NCBI GenBank assembly: GCA_964579245.1
Contig: CAZOFY010000007.1
Coordinates: 1-58,727 of the forward strand
DNA length: 58,727 nt
Source of the DNA: Firm-13 sp964579245
GTDB lineage: Bacteria; Bacillota; Clostridia; Saccharofermentanales; Saccharofermentanaceae
Direction: 5' to 3'
The notes beneath the pieces are model-generated. The model did no database searches, had not been told where the DNA came from, and worked only from the letters and a program-made list of their open reading frames with translations. Below are positions 1 through 9,015 of this stretch, piece by piece; the stretch's first letter is position 1; every line of letters begins with the position of its first letter. Position numbers and translations under genes: made by a program.

Positions 1-1
1 T

Positions 2-77
2 TGGTGGGAACAACAGGGCTCGAACCTGTGACCCTCTGCTTGTAAGGCAGATGCTCTCCCAGCTGAGCTATGCTCCC
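2..77 (-). tRNA. tRNA-Val (anticodon UAC)
   Basis: The reverse complement folds as a full cloverleaf. The seven-base acceptor stem GGGAGCA pairs with TGTTCCC, discriminator A is followed by an encoded CCA. The anticodon stem TCTGC/GCAGA encloses loop CTTACAA, giving anticodon UAC (Val). A consensus promoter lies about 40 bp upstream on the same strand. It is the last gene seen in the right-to-left direction and the window edge cuts just after its CCA. Confidence 0.97.
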
Positions 78-115
78 GAAACATACTGGAGCGCTCATTT
101 CAGAGCGCAATAGGA

Positions 116-144
116 AGTATATCGAATACGAATAATCTTGTCAA
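116..144 (-). promoter_or_regulatory. Promoter of tRNA-Val
   Basis: On the minus strand TTGACA (139-144) and TATACT (116-121) are separated by 17 bp. This is a near-perfect sigma-A promoter placed about 40 bp upstream of the tRNA 5' end. It separates the tRNA from the metG-tatD operon ending at 185. Confidence 0.85.
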
Positions 145-184
145 CAGTTAATTCTTATCCTTTTCATTTTTTGGCCCCCTCTTA

Positions 185-988
185 TCAAACCGCAAAAAGT
201 CTGCATGCGTTTTCGGTCGTCATTCTTGCCATCTCATCGGCAGTATCAGCCTTGTATTCGGCCATTTTTTCGATGATATAGGGCAAATAGGAGGGTTCGT
301 TTCTCTTTCCTCGAAAAGGTTCCGGTGTAAGATATGGACAATCTGTTTCAACCAGAAGTCGATCTATCGGCGTCATTTGGATTACCTGAGGAGCCCGGCG
401 CGCATTTTTGAATGTAATCGGGCCGTCAAATCCAAGATAAAATCCTAAACGCAGTAGCACTTGTGCTGTCTCTTCACTGCCGGAAAAGCAATGACATACT
501 CCGGGCACTTCTCGAAGACACCCTGCGCGGGAGAACTCTTCAAGGATGGACAATGCATCGTGAGTTGCTTCTCTTTCATGCAGGACAAACGGAACATTCG
601 CTTCATACGCCAGCTGAAGTTGCATACGGAACACGTCCCTCTGTACATCTCTCGGGGAAAAATCGTAATGATAATCAAGACCAATCTCACCAATGCCGAT
701 GATACGATGTCTGGCTCTGTCGTTGAGCCAGCTCACAAGCACATCATGAGTGTCCTTCGAATATTGAGAAGCCGCATGCGGATGTACTCCGACCATACAC
801 CACAGGGCCAGCTGCTCTGTAGTGAGCTTACAAGCGAGGCGAATACTCTTCTCACTTTCATCCATGTCGGCGCTCGCCAAGATAATCCGGGTGACACCGG
901 CATTCGTTGCCCGGTTCATAACCAGATCCAGATCTTCTTCAAAACGCTCATCCGTTAAGTGTGCGTGCGTTTCAAAGATTTCTATCAT
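185..988 (-). CDS. tatD: TatD-family metal-dependent deoxyribonuclease
   Basis: Encodes 267 aa, the normal length of the TatD/YcfH family, which are cytosolic TIM-barrel hydrolases with 3'-exonuclease activity and a proposed DNA-repair role. Metal ligands expected for the family are visible: H8-x-H10, E101 in GEIGLDYH, H137, H166 in the HCFSGS motif and D216 in ETDCPYLTP. The ATG overlaps the metG stop (ATGA), so the two genes are translationally coupled. The metG-tatD order is the same as metS-yabD in Bacillus. The biochemical role in vivo is inferred from the family. Confidence 0.95.
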   Translation of the reverse strand: MIEIFETHAHLTDERFEEDLDLVMNRATNAGVTRIILASADMDESEKSIRLACKLTTEQLALWCMVGVHPHAASQYSKDTHDVLVSWLNDRARHRIIGIGEIGLDYHYDFSPRDVQRDVFRMQLQLAYEANVPFVLHEREATHDALSILEEFSRAGCLREVPGVCHCFSGSEETAQVLLRLGFYLGFDGPITFKNARRAPQVIQMTPIDRLLVETDCPYLTPEPFRGKRNEPSYLPYIIEKMAEYKADTADEMARMTTENACRLFAV

Positions 989-2970
989 GAGACCGAGGCT
1001 CCCGGATAGGTGTCGCCGTCAACGGTCAGCAGACGGCATCCATCAGCGGTATCCGCACATAATAGCATCCCCTGTGATTCGATCCCTCGAATCTTTCTCT
1101 TCGCGAGATTGGCGATCAGAATCACTTGTCTTCCGATCAGATCTTCAGGCTTATAGTATTCGGCAATGCCAGAAAGCACGGTTCTGCCGCCCATTCCGTC
1201 ATCCAGTTCAAAACGCAGAAGCTTGTCGGATTTAGGAACCCTTTCGCAAGACAATACGCGAACGGCCTTCAAATCAAGCTTGGAAAAGTCCTCATATTCT
1301 ATTTCCGACTTTACGGATATAGCAGGAGCAGACTGTCCGCTCAGCGCATCGGATTCAGACATCGTCGGGTTCTCCTTTGCTGTCTCAACTGCGGGCGCCA
1401 GTAAGGAATTCAAAAAGTCCATTTCCTTCTCCATCTCGATGCGGGGAAACAGGACGTTGCCCGGGACAACAACAGTTTCCTGCGCCAGAGCGTTCACAAT
1501 CCCGGCGGCCTCCCAGGTGACAACGTCATCGGAAGCACCGATCTGACGCTGGATCTCGGGCATGGTATTGGGCATGACGGGTTGCAACAGAATCGAGACG
1601 ACACGAATAGTCTCCATCAGCTGATATAGAACGGTTGCCAGTCTCGCTCTTCGCTCTGGATCCTTGGCAAGGATCCAGGGTGATGTCTCGTCGATATATT
1701 TGTTGGCCCTGGACACGACCTTCATGATGTCGGACAAGGCTATTGAAAAGTGGAAGCTCTCGAAATTCTTCTCCACGGATTCCTTCAGGGACATGACCAT
1801 GCCGGACAACTCCAGATCCAAATCCGCGGATTCTCGCTGAGCGATCAGGCGTCCGTCGAAGTATTTACTTACCATCGCAACCGTCCGGGATACCAGGTTT
1901 CCGAGATCATTTGCCAGGTCACTGTTGATACGCATGATCATCATTTCGTTCGAAAACGCACAATCGGAGCCATACTGCATCTCTCGCAGCAGATGGTATC
2001 TTAACGCGTCAACACCGTAGCGATCCGCAAGTACGAACGGATCGATTACATTTCCGGTCGATTTCCCCATCTTGGTCCCATTGAACGTAATCCAGCCGTG
2101 TCCGTAAATCTTCTTTGGCAGTGGGACATCCAGGGCCATCAGGACAGCGGGCCAGATGATTGAGTGAAAGCGGACAATCTCCTTGGCCATGACGTGGACG
2201 TCTGCCGGCCAATACTTTGTGAAATCGTCGAATGCGTGATTCCCGTAGCCCAGTGCCGTGATATAGTTCGAAAGAGCGTCGATCCAGACATACACAACAT
2301 GCTTCTCATCAAAGGAAACCGGAATTCCCCAAGTGAAGCTGGTACGCGAGACGCAAAGGTCCTCCAGACCGGGTTTAATAAAATTGTTGACCATCTCATT
2401 TACACGGGTAGCCGGTTCGAGAAAATTTCTGTCCGGGTCCGTCAGCAAGGTCTCCAGACGATCTGCAAAGGACGACAGCTTGAAAAAATACGCTTCTTCT
2501 CTGGCATCAACGACTTCGCGCCCGCACTCCGGACACTTGCCGTCCAGAAGCTGACTCTCCGTCCAGAAAGCCTCGTCCTGCGTACAATATTTACCGGAGT
2601 ACTCTCCCTTATAGATGTATCCGCGGTCATAAAGGTCCTTGAAAATCTTCTGAACAGACTCCACATGGTAGTCATCCGTGGTCCGGATGAATCGATCATA
2701 TGTAATATCAATCCGCGACCAGAGACGCTTGAAATTCTCAACAATCCCGTCAACATACTCCTGAGGCGTTATTTGGGCCTCGATCGCCTTTTTCTCGATC
2801 TTCTGACCATGCTCGTCTGTTCCGGTCAGAAACATCACATCGAAGCCTTGCATTCTCTTATACCGGGCCAGACAGTCACAGGCGACTGTTGTATAGCAGT
2901 GGCCGATATGCGGATTTCCGGACGGATAATAAATGGGCGTCGTTATGAAAAATGTCTTCTTACCGGTCAT
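985..2970 (-). CDS. metG: Methionyl-tRNA synthetase with C-terminal tRNA-binding domain
   Basis: Encodes 661 aa. The class I HIGH signature is at residues 21-24, the KMSKS loop is present as KMGKS (around residue 300), and a zinc-knuckle insert with a CPEC motif follows a preceding Cys near residue 130. After a low-complexity linker (about 545-555) a C-terminal Trbp111/EMAP-like OB fold of about 105 residues gives the dimeric long form typical of Bacillota. AAGGAGG sits 8 bases before the ATG. A consensus promoter is at 3009-3037. It charges initiator and elongator tRNA-Met in the cytosol. Confidence 0.97.
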   Translation of the reverse strand: MTGKKTFFITTPIYYPSGNPHIGHCYTTVACDCLARYKRMQGFDVMFLTGTDEHGQKIEKKAIEAQITPQEYVDGIVENFKRLWSRIDITYDRFIRTTDDYHVESVQKIFKDLYDRGYIYKGEYSGKYCTQDEAFWTESQLLDGKCPECGREVVDAREEAYFFKLSSFADRLETLLTDPDRNFLEPATRVNEMVNNFIKPGLEDLCVSRTSFTWGIPVSFDEKHVVYVWIDALSNYITALGYGNHAFDDFTKYWPADVHVMAKEIVRFHSIIWPAVLMALDVPLPKKIYGHGWITFNGTKMGKSTGNVIDPFVLADRYGVDALRYHLLREMQYGSDCAFSNEMMIMRINSDLANDLGNLVSRTVAMVSKYFDGRLIAQRESADLDLELSGMVMSLKESVEKNFESFHFSIALSDIMKVVSRANKYIDETSPWILAKDPERRARLATVLYQLMETIRVVSILLQPVMPNTMPEIQRQIGASDDVVTWEAAGIVNALAQETVVVPGNVLFPRIEMEKEMDFLNSLLAPAVETAKENPTMSESDALSGQSAPAISVKSEIEYEDFSKLDLKAVRVLSCERVPKSDKLLRFELDDGMGGRTVLSGIAEYYKPEDLIGRQVILIANLAKRKIRGIESQGMLLCADTADGCRLLTVDGDTYPGASVS

Positions 2971-3008
2971 GAAATAATCCTCCTTGGAGTCTTTCTAAAC
3001 ATCCCGTA

Positions 3009-3037
3009 ATTATAACGAATCCGTCTTCATTTTACAA
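3009..3037 (-). promoter_or_regulatory. Promoter of metG-tatD, overlapped by an inverted repeat
   Basis: On the minus strand TTGTAA (3032-3037) and TATAAT (3009-3014) are 17 bp apart. An inverted repeat, CCGTCTT at 3021-3027 and AAGACGG at 3041-3047, straddles the -35 hexamer and spacer. It could be an operator or the end-hairpin of the upstream PAS/EAL gene, but it has no U-tract. I prefer the simple promoter reading. Confidence 0.7.
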
Positions 3038-3078
3038 ATCAAGACGGAAAGAATAATTCTCTGAAAGGAAGTGCACGC

Positions 3079-5097
3079 TCAGGAAGGCAAAAATTGTTTC
3101 TCAAAATCCTTCGGCGGTACTGGTCTGCCAAAATAGAAGCCCTGAAAAAGGTCCGGATTTAGCTTACGGATAGCCTCAGCCTGTTCCTTGCTCTCAACGC
3201 CCTCAATGCAAACCTTCGTGTGAATACTATGTGCCAACAAGACGATAGCGGATACGAAAGAGTGGTTGAATCTGTCCTTCTGAACATTCTCAATAAACGC
3301 CCGATCGATCTTAACCTCATCAACCGGGAGCTCCTTGAGATAATTCAACGAGGAGTACCCGCTGCCAAAATCGTCAAGCGAAAACTTCACACCTTGCGCG
3401 CGCAAGGAAGTGATGTTTCTTCGGCAGGTTGAAATATTCTTCATCAATGAAGATTCCGTAATTTCTAACATCAGGTTGGACGGTCTGAGTCCGTATGTAT
3501 TGATATACCCCATCACTTCATCGGCAAAAGATGTTCTCATCAGGTCGTCGGCCGTGATATTTATATGCATTTGAAAATCAGGTTCGGCACCGGACTGAAT
3601 CCATTCTTGACACTGTTGTATTCCCTTGTCCAGAACCCATGCACTCACATACTCGATGTTGCCGGTTGAAGTCAGGCCGTCAATTACCCTCTCCGGGCCT
3701 AAGACCTCATTGTTCGGTGACTTCCAGCGCAGCAACGCCTCTGATCCCAGTAGCCGGCCATCATAAGGAGAGAACAGAGGTTGAAAATACAGAAGAAAGT
3801 TCTCGTTGGTGTTTCGAAGAGATCGAGTGACCTGAAGCTCAAAATCTAATTTTTCGGTAATTTCAAGCTTATCCTTCGGCGAATACAGTGCATATTCCGG
3901 CTTCCGGCTTTTCTTGATCTTATGAAGTGTGATCTCAGCATTTTCGACGAGTTCGACCGAAGTGCTTCCGCAGGAAGGATATACAGTTCCGCTCATCGAA
4001 TAGGAAATATCCAGAGACTCCGACCCGATGAGGACGGATAACGGGCCTGCCACGATGGTGTAGTGCATGAATCGGTCGATTTGAATACGGGAGGCATGCG
4101 GCCAAAGGATTGCAAAGGTGTCACCCGTCATATGAAAAAGATCGGCGCCGCTGGGCAGGATCGTCATCAGATGATCGGCAAAAGCTTTCAACACCTGATT
4201 GCCGGCTTCTCTTCCAAACCGGTCATTCAAGGGCTGGAAGGCCAGAATATCGGCTAGAATGATTGCCGCGGAAAATACGTTTCTATCGCACAGAACCTTC
4301 TCCGTTGCCTCCAGCAAGGCAGTACGGCTCGGAAGCAGCGTTACCTTATGACGATTAATGCAGGCTTCAGCGAAACTTCTGTATTGGTGCATATCGTCAA
4401 GGTTCGTCAGTGTTCCGACCAAAAGCCGGTCCTTCGAAGCAGGGTCAAAACAAAGCTTAGCTCGCAAAGCGAGCCAAAGAACATCCTCGTTACGGCGAAT
4501 ACGGAACTCGCACGCATATAAGTCCCTCTCCCCCGACAGTACTTCTCCGATCGGCTCTAATACATTCGGCAGATCTTCGTCAAGAACATACTGAGCAATC
4601 GTCTCCATGAACTGAGCTCCGTAATGCATTCTGGCATCCGGCAGCAACTCCCTCAAATTATGAGAAAAAAAGATCTCATCCTTGGCGAGGTCAACGACAA
4701 AAGATACGCAATATGAGCCGTCAATGATATTATCCCGAACAAGCTCCCTGATCTTTGTATCAGATATCTCTGACATAATTGCTGTTGCAAATGTCAATTC
4801 ACCATCCGCAACCTCATGTGTCATTTGGTGAATACGAAGCCACAGGTCATGACCGTCCCTGTGAATGAATCGATAGTCCCTGTTGAAAGAAAGATCGACA
4901 GGAGCCGATCGCGCAAACAGAGCTTCCAGAAAGGAGAACCGGTCTTCGTCATGTATGAGGTTCTCGATATCAACACAGGACTCCTCGGCACACTCGTATC
5001 CAAGAAAAGATAGAAACGGTCGGTTCATGACCGTGCTCTTTCGCTTGATATCATAGGTCAGGACAAATGCCGTATCTGAAGAGTCTATATTATGCAT
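3079..5097 (-). CDS. PAS-PAS-GGDEF(degenerate)-EAL cyclic-di-GMP phosphodiesterase
   Basis: Encodes 672 aa from the ATG at 5097, which has GGAG 8 bases upstream; a GTG nine bases earlier overlaps that site. Two PAS-like regions (about 1-120 and 130-240) precede a GGDEF-type fold whose signature reads TGDTF instead of GG(D/E)EF, so cyclase activity is unlikely. The C-terminal EAL domain keeps SEALLRW, the Asn in NITADDL, the Glu in EITESS, DDFGSGYSS, KIDRAF, IEGVES and QGFYFGRP, so c-di-GMP hydrolysis is expected. No transmembrane segment or signal peptide is seen, so it should be a cytosolic sensor. It is an insertion relative to the Bacillus rsmI-metG order. Confidence 0.9.
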   Translation of the reverse strand: MHNIDSSDTAFVLTYDIKRKSTVMNRPFLSFLGYECAEESCVDIENLIHDEDRFSFLEALFARSAPVDLSFNRDYRFIHRDGHDLWLRIHQMTHEVADGELTFATAIMSEISDTKIRELVRDNIIDGSYCVSFVVDLAKDEIFFSHNLRELLPDARMHYGAQFMETIAQYVLDEDLPNVLEPIGEVLSGERDLYACEFRIRRNEDVLWLALRAKLCFDPASKDRLLVGTLTNLDDMHQYRSFAEACINRHKVTLLPSRTALLEATEKVLCDRNVFSAAIILADILAFQPLNDRFGREAGNQVLKAFADHLMTILPSGADLFHMTGDTFAILWPHASRIQIDRFMHYTIVAGPLSVLIGSESLDISYSMSGTVYPSCGSTSVELVENAEITLHKIKKSRKPEYALYSPKDKLEITEKLDFELQVTRSLRNTNENFLLYFQPLFSPYDGRLLGSEALLRWKSPNNEVLGPERVIDGLTSTGNIEYVSAWVLDKGIQQCQEWIQSGAEPDFQMHINITADDLMRTSFADEVMGYINTYGLRPSNLMLEITESSLMKNISTCRRNITSLRAQGVKFSLDDFGSGYSSLNYLKELPVDEVKIDRAFIENVQKDRFNHSFVSAIVLLAHSIHTKVCIEGVESKEQAEAIRKLNPDLFQGFYFGRPVPPKDFEKQFLPS

Positions 5098-5125
5098 TCT
5101 AATCACTCCGAGATATTACTTGTCC

Positions 5126-5962
5126 TCAGTTTATCATTTTTACAACCATAGCATATACATTTTTCTTTGAAATACCCCATTCTTTTGCAAGAATGCCGGA
5201 TATCTCCTTCGTTGACAGACCTTCTGCCAGCATCTCACTGATTCTTTGTTCACGCATATCCTCCGACAGTACCTCCGGCGGAAACAGATCCGATTCCGGC
5301 ATCCCTTCCACGACAATGACAAATTCTCCTCTGGGCGGTTTTTCCTCGAAATACACAATGGCCTCAAGGATTGTCAGCCGAATTGTCTCTTCGAACTTTT
5401 TTGTCAACTCCCGACAAAAAGCTGCTTTTCGATCGGCAAAGCCGGCCTCCGCAATATCCCTCAGAGTACGCAGAAGTCTGTGCGGTGCCTCATACAGGAT
5501 AAAGGTATAGCGATTTGACTTGAGGGCAGCGATTCGCGTTTTGCGATCTTTACCATCCGAGGGAAGGAAGCCTTCAAAAATAAAACTGCGTGTATCCAGT
5601 CCGGAGAGGACAAGTGCAGAGATAGCCGCAACCGGACCGGGGATAACGGATACGGGGATTTCTTGATTGATGCATGACCTGACCAGTTCCTCTCCCGGGT
5701 CCGAAATACAGGGCATGCCGGCGTCGGATACAAGCGCAATGCTTTGACCTTCTTTCATAAGAGAAAGAAGAAGATTCTCCTTGCTCGAGCGGTTGTGTTC
5801 ATGATAGCTGATAAGACGCTTATGAATATCTAGCGCAGCAAGAAGCAATCCGGTCCTTCTTGTGTCTTCGCATGCTACTGCGTCGACAGATGCCAGTACC
5901 TCCTTGGCACGCAAGGAGATATCAGATAGATTACCGATAGGTGTTCCCACAATATAGAGCAT
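5126..5962 (-). CDS. rsmI: 16S rRNA (cytidine1402-2'-O)-methyltransferase RsmI
   Basis: Encodes 278 aa. The N-terminal LYIVGTPIGNL, CEDTRRTG, SDAGMPCISDPG and VIPGP motifs are those of the RsmI branch of the tetrapyrrole-methylase fold. The C-terminal helical tail contains a helix-turn-helix-like segment (STKEISGILAKEWGISKK). It uses SAM to methylate C1402 in the ribosomal decoding centre. It lies 9 bp after the trmN6-like gene, as in the Bacillus yabB-yazA-yabC order but without yazA. Confidence 0.96.
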   Translation of the reverse strand: MLYIVGTPIGNLSDISLRAKEVLASVDAVACEDTRRTGLLLAALDIHKRLISYHEHNRSSKENLLLSLMKEGQSIALVSDAGMPCISDPGEELVRSCINQEIPVSVIPGPVAAISALVLSGLDTRSFIFEGFLPSDGKDRKTRIAALKSNRYTFILYEAPHRLLRTLRDIAEAGFADRKAAFCRELTKKFEETIRLTILEAIVYFEEKPPRGEFVIVVEGMPESDLFPPEVLSEDMREQRISEMLAEGLSTKEISGILAKEWGISKKNVYAMVVKMIN

Positions 5963-5971
5963 TTCCTTACC

Positions 5972-6748
5972 TCAATCGTCGTATATTTGTCGCATTTCCT
6001 CGGAATACTCCAGTTCTGATCGATAAAGGATCAGCGGAGGCAAGGTTCTAAATCCTCCCGGGTTAGCGTGTTTTTGTCCGCTGAGCATGAAAAGAGTCGC
6101 CGCCTTTTCTTTTCTCGGATGAACAAAACGAAGCTTCTGTGGTTCTATGCGTGAGGCCGTCATGACAGACATGACCTCCGGCAGTTTCCGGGCCCGATGG
6201 ACCATAACCATCTTTCCCTGAGGGACCAGATACTTCTCCGCTGCCCGGATAAAGTCCCGAACGGATCCGTTTACCTCATATCGAGCTTCTTGTCTGCCAT
6301 TGTTCGCATTACGTCCGGTCGAAGCCGGCCCATGACCGGGTGTATAAAAAGGAGGATTAAAGAAAACCATATCATAGCTCGCTTTCTGAAGCAGAGCCGA
6401 TAGGGATTCTTCGTCCCGAAGATCGGCGGCAAAGGCACGAACGCGGTCCTCCAGGCGGTTCAAACGGATATTTCTACGGAAAACCTCTGTGGCTTGAACA
6501 TCGATTTCAACACCGTCAATGCGGACATCTGTGCGTCGGGCCGCCAGCAAGATACTCGCGGCTCCGCAATTTGTTCCGAGTTCCAGGATCCTTGCTCCGT
6601 GTTTTTTATGTTGAGCCTCTTCGGCGGCAAAGTAAGCCAAAAGAGCGGAGTCTTCTCCGAAACGAAATCCCTGCCTTGGTTGTATCAGGCGAAACCCTGC
6701 CCGTCCAAGATCTTCCAAACTCTCAATATTTTCGCGGTACTCCTGCAT
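5972..6748 (-). CDS. tRNA1(Val) (adenine37-N6)-methyltransferase-like protein
   Basis: Encodes 258 aa from the ATG at 6748 (GAGG 7 bases upstream). An upstream GTG at 6799 is rejected because it lies inside a terminator hairpin. The protein has a class I SAM-methyltransferase fold with glycine-rich motif I (ILELGTNCGAAS, about 55-66) and the NPPF catalytic motif of N6-adenine methyltransferases (about 130-133). This is the TrmN6/YfiC/YabB family that modifies A37 of tRNA-Val. It pairs with rsmI downstream. Confidence 0.9.
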   Translation of the reverse strand: MQEYRENIESLEDLGRAGFRLIQPRQGFRFGEDSALLAYFAAEEAQHKKHGARILELGTNCGAASILLAARRTDVRIDGVEIDVQATEVFRRNIRLNRLEDRVRAFAADLRDEESLSALLQKASYDMVFFNPPFYTPGHGPASTGRNANNGRQEARYEVNGSVRDFIRAAEKYLVPQGKMVMVHRARKLPEVMSVMTASRIEPQKLRFVHPRKEKAATLFMLSGQKHANPGGFRTLPPLILYRSELEYSEEMRQIYDD

Positions 6749-6767
6749 CTCAAATCCTCGTTCCAAG

Positions 6768-6807
6768 CAAAAAAGAACCCTCTGAGAAATATTCATCACT
6801 CAGAGGG
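6768..6807 (-). terminator. Intrinsic terminator after the ferredoxin gene
   Basis: A perfect 9-bp stem CCCTCTGAG/CTCAGAGGG (6778-6786 with 6799-6807) is followed on the minus strand by TTCTTTTTT. It ends transcription from the ferredoxin gene and shows that the trmN6-like gene starts downstream of it. Confidence 0.9.
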
Positions 6808-6836
6808 TACTCCGATGTCGTTCATCTAGCAAGATA

Positions 6837-7007
6837 TCAGCCGGCAGAAATTGCGCTGACCGGGCAGGTTGCTTCACAAGAACCGCAATCGATACAAGCA
6901 TCCGCATCAATGTTATACTGTGTGTCGCCCTGACTGATCGCGCCTACGGGACATTCACTCTCACAAGATCCGCAGGAAATGCAGGAATCAGAAATAATAT
7001 ATGCCAT
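6837..7007 (-). CDS. 2[4Fe-4S] ferredoxin (56 aa)
   Basis: Encodes 56 aa beginning MAYIISDSCISCGSC. Two CxxCxxCxxxCP clusters (residues 9-19 and 38-48) give the classical clostridial ferredoxin with internal two-fold repeat. GGAGG lies 8 bases before the ATG. It is a soluble low-potential electron carrier in the cytosol. It occupies the place where Bacillus has yabA and has its own terminator and a weak candidate promoter, so it is probably transcribed at least partly on its own. Confidence 0.95.
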   Translation of the reverse strand: MAYIISDSCISCGSCESECPVGAISQGDTQYNIDADACIDCGSCEATCPVSAISAG

Positions 7008-7036
7008 GTTCAATACCTCCTATTTTTTCTGTATCT

Positions 7037-7065
7037 ATTTTATCATCCACCGGAAAACGGCGCAA
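7037..7065 (-). promoter_or_regulatory. Candidate promoter of the ferredoxin gene
   Basis: On the minus strand TTGCGC (7060-7065) and TAAAAT (7037-7042) are 17 bp apart. The -35 box is weak. It would give a leader of about 25 nt before the ferredoxin ATG. Confidence 0.4.
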
Positions 7066-7085
7066 TACGGACAAATAGATTCAAA

Positions 7086-8012
7086 TCATTCTTCTAAAGC
7101 GATTATGTCTTCGTCCGTATGGGTGTCTTGCTTCTTGCACGGACAGTTGCTCTTCTTTCCGTCAGCGGATTTACAGGGCGGCTGTCCGCCTTTCTTATTC
7201 CTCTGAGAAAGAACTTCCGCTTCTTCCGCAGGAATAATCAGCAGATCGGCGTCCTCTTCGTCATCAAGGCGAACAGTGAGCCGCTCATGAAGAATATCCA
7301 AAGAGACCACGGTCCCTCTGCCTTGCGGAACCATAACCACATCTCCAAGCTTGGGGAGCCTGGCATGAGCATCCTCGTAAGCGTCCTGCTCGTACTTCAA
7401 GCAGCACATCAATCGCCCGCAGGATCCTGATATCTTCGCAGGGTTCATGGAGAGCCCTTGCTCCTTGACCATTTTGACGGATACCGGGACAAAATCATGT
7501 AAGAAAGAGCAACAGCAGAGCTCTCTGCCACAAAGGCCCAGACCGCCGACCATTCTGGCCTGGTCGCGAACACCAATCTGACGAAGTTCGATACGCGTCC
7601 GGAAAATGGCAGCTAGATCTTTGACCAGCTCCCGAAAATCAACTCGGTTATCAGCTGTAAAATAGAACACAAGCTTCTTGCCATCAAAGCTATATTGCGC
7701 GTCAACAAGATTCATACTCAGTTCATGAGTCAGAATCTTTGCCTGGCAAACAATAAAAGCATCCTTCTCTCTGATCTTTTTCTCTTCATAGCGTTTGAGA
7801 TCCACTTCATTGGCCATGCGAATGATGGGCTTTAGCGGCTCGGAAATCCGTTCGCTAGGAAGCTCAAACACTTCTTCCGTGACGTGCCCTAAGTCAAGGC
7901 ACTGAGCATTCTCAGCAATAACAGCATCTCCAATATGCAAGGCAAGTCCCGCCGGATCAAAACGACAAATCTTTCCGGCATCATGAAATCGTACAGATAC
8001 AACTTTAGGCAT
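7086..8012 (-). CDS. ricT: PSP1-domain regulatory iron-sulfur protein RicT
   Basis: Encodes 308 aa. The cysteine-rich core CGRELCCCSFL (about 162-172) and CGRLMCCLKYE (about 200-210) are the PSP1/YaaT signatures. In Bacillus, RicT with RicA and RicF forms a [4Fe-4S] complex that stimulates mRNA processing by RNase Y. A Cys/Lys-rich C-terminal tail (about 275-308) is extra. The start overlaps holB by 8 bp and has AAGGAG 7 bases upstream. Function is inferred from the family. Confidence 0.93.
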   Translation of the reverse strand: MPKVVSVRFHDAGKICRFDPAGLALHIGDAVIAENAQCLDLGHVTEEVFELPSERISEPLKPIIRMANEVDLKRYEEKKIREKDAFIVCQAKILTHELSMNLVDAQYSFDGKKLVFYFTADNRVDFRELVKDLAAIFRTRIELRQIGVRDQARMVGGLGLCGRELCCCSFLHDFVPVSVKMVKEQGLSMNPAKISGSCGRLMCCLKYEQDAYEDAHARLPKLGDVVMVPQGRGTVVSLDILHERLTVRLDDEEDADLLIIPAEEAEVLSQRNKKGGQPPCKSADGKKSNCPCKKQDTHTDEDIIALEE

Positions 8013-9012
8013 GTAATAACTCCTTATGTAATGAGAGAAGCATTTGGCATATCGTACTTTCGAAGGTACAGTTTGCCGAAAGCGCCCGCACAGCTCGATG
8101 AACGGCCAGTGAAGCCTGATTGATCTGCTCCATCTGTATATGTGAGCAGGAAAGTATATGCGTTATCTTATCTCTTTTATCCGCATTGAGCAATGAATTT
8201 CCTTCGGGGTATCTGGTTAGGAAAGCAAAATCACGCAAAAGCAGCTGGATCATCATCAGAATCTCGTCAATATGATCCTTCTCCGCTTCAAAAAAAGAAT
8301 AACACTGTGTCAGTAGGTCCGTTCGCGTTCGCGAGGGGATGGACAGAATCATGTCAAGAGTATCGTTCCGAAGTTCCGAAAACCAAGGGCTCTTGGCCAG
8401 GGAAAGAGCCTGTCCGGGGATCCCCTTGGCATATCTGGCATAGAACAGAGCTTCCTCACCGGATACAGAGATTTCCCTGTCAAGAATCTCGAGCAGCTCT
8501 GCTTCCGAATTCGGGTGTAGCGGGATGATGGCAGATCTCGACAGAATCGTCGGAAGCAACTTAACTGTATCCGTCACCGTAATCAAGAAAACTACATATG
8601 GCGGCGGTTCCTCCAGCGTTTTCAGAAGAGCGTTCTGCCCCTCTTCGTTCAATCCGTCACCATCAACCAGGAATACCTTCCGTGCTGATATCTGGGGATA
8701 AATCGAGACATCGCCGCAGATACGCTGCCGCACCTCGGCAACTTTGATGTTTTTTTCTCCTTCATCAAGAGACAATTCGCGAAAATCCGGATGAGTGCCT
8801 TCTCGAAAATACACACAGTTGTGACACAAGCCACAGGCGCCGTCTTCGCTCGGACTCTCACAGAGAAGTCCGCAAGCTACTTCACGAGCGAGCTTTGTTT
8901 TGCCGATTCCGACAGGACCAGAAAGCACATAAGCATGCCCCGGCTCGCCGAAAAAAAGCATGCCGAGGCGGCTTTTCGCATAAGATTGACCAATGATACC
9001 AGACAATGCCAT
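8005..9012 (-). CDS. holB: DNA polymerase III subunit delta'
   Basis: Encodes 335 aa of the clamp-loader AAA+ family. The P-loop GPVGIGKTK is near residues 33-41, the zinc-binding CGLCHNC with an earlier Cys is near 51-66, and a sensor-like LSRSA sits where the SRC motif usually lies. The C-terminal helical collar domain is present. It loads the beta clamp with DnaX and HolA. It lies 3 bp after darA and overlaps ricT, matching the conserved tmk-darA-holB-ricT order. Confidence 0.94.
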   Translation of the reverse strand: MALSGIIGQSYAKSRLGMLFFGEPGHAYVLSGPVGIGKTKLAREVACGLLCESPSEDGACGLCHNCVYFREGTHPDFRELSLDEGEKNIKVAEVRQRICGDVSIYPQISARKVFLVDGDGLNEEGQNALLKTLEEPPPYVVFLITVTDTVKLLPTILSRSAIIPLHPNSEAELLEILDREISVSGEEALFYARYAKGIPGQALSLAKSPWFSELRNDTLDMILSIPSRTRTDLLTQCYSFFEAEKDHIDEILMMIQLLLRDFAFLTRYPEGNSLLNADKRDKITHILSCSHIQMEQINQASLAVHRAVRALSANCTFESTICQMLLSLHKELLHA

Positions 9013-9015
9013 ACC

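Noticed and set aside
2164..3009. Long open frame antisense to metG
   Set aside because: It is the mirror of a well-supported synthetase gene, lacks a ribosome binding site and has no protein-family signature.
6749..6799. Longer N-terminus for the trmN6-like protein starting at GTG 6799
   Set aside because: This segment forms the loop and stem of a terminator hairpin, and a better ribosome binding site precedes the ATG at 6748.
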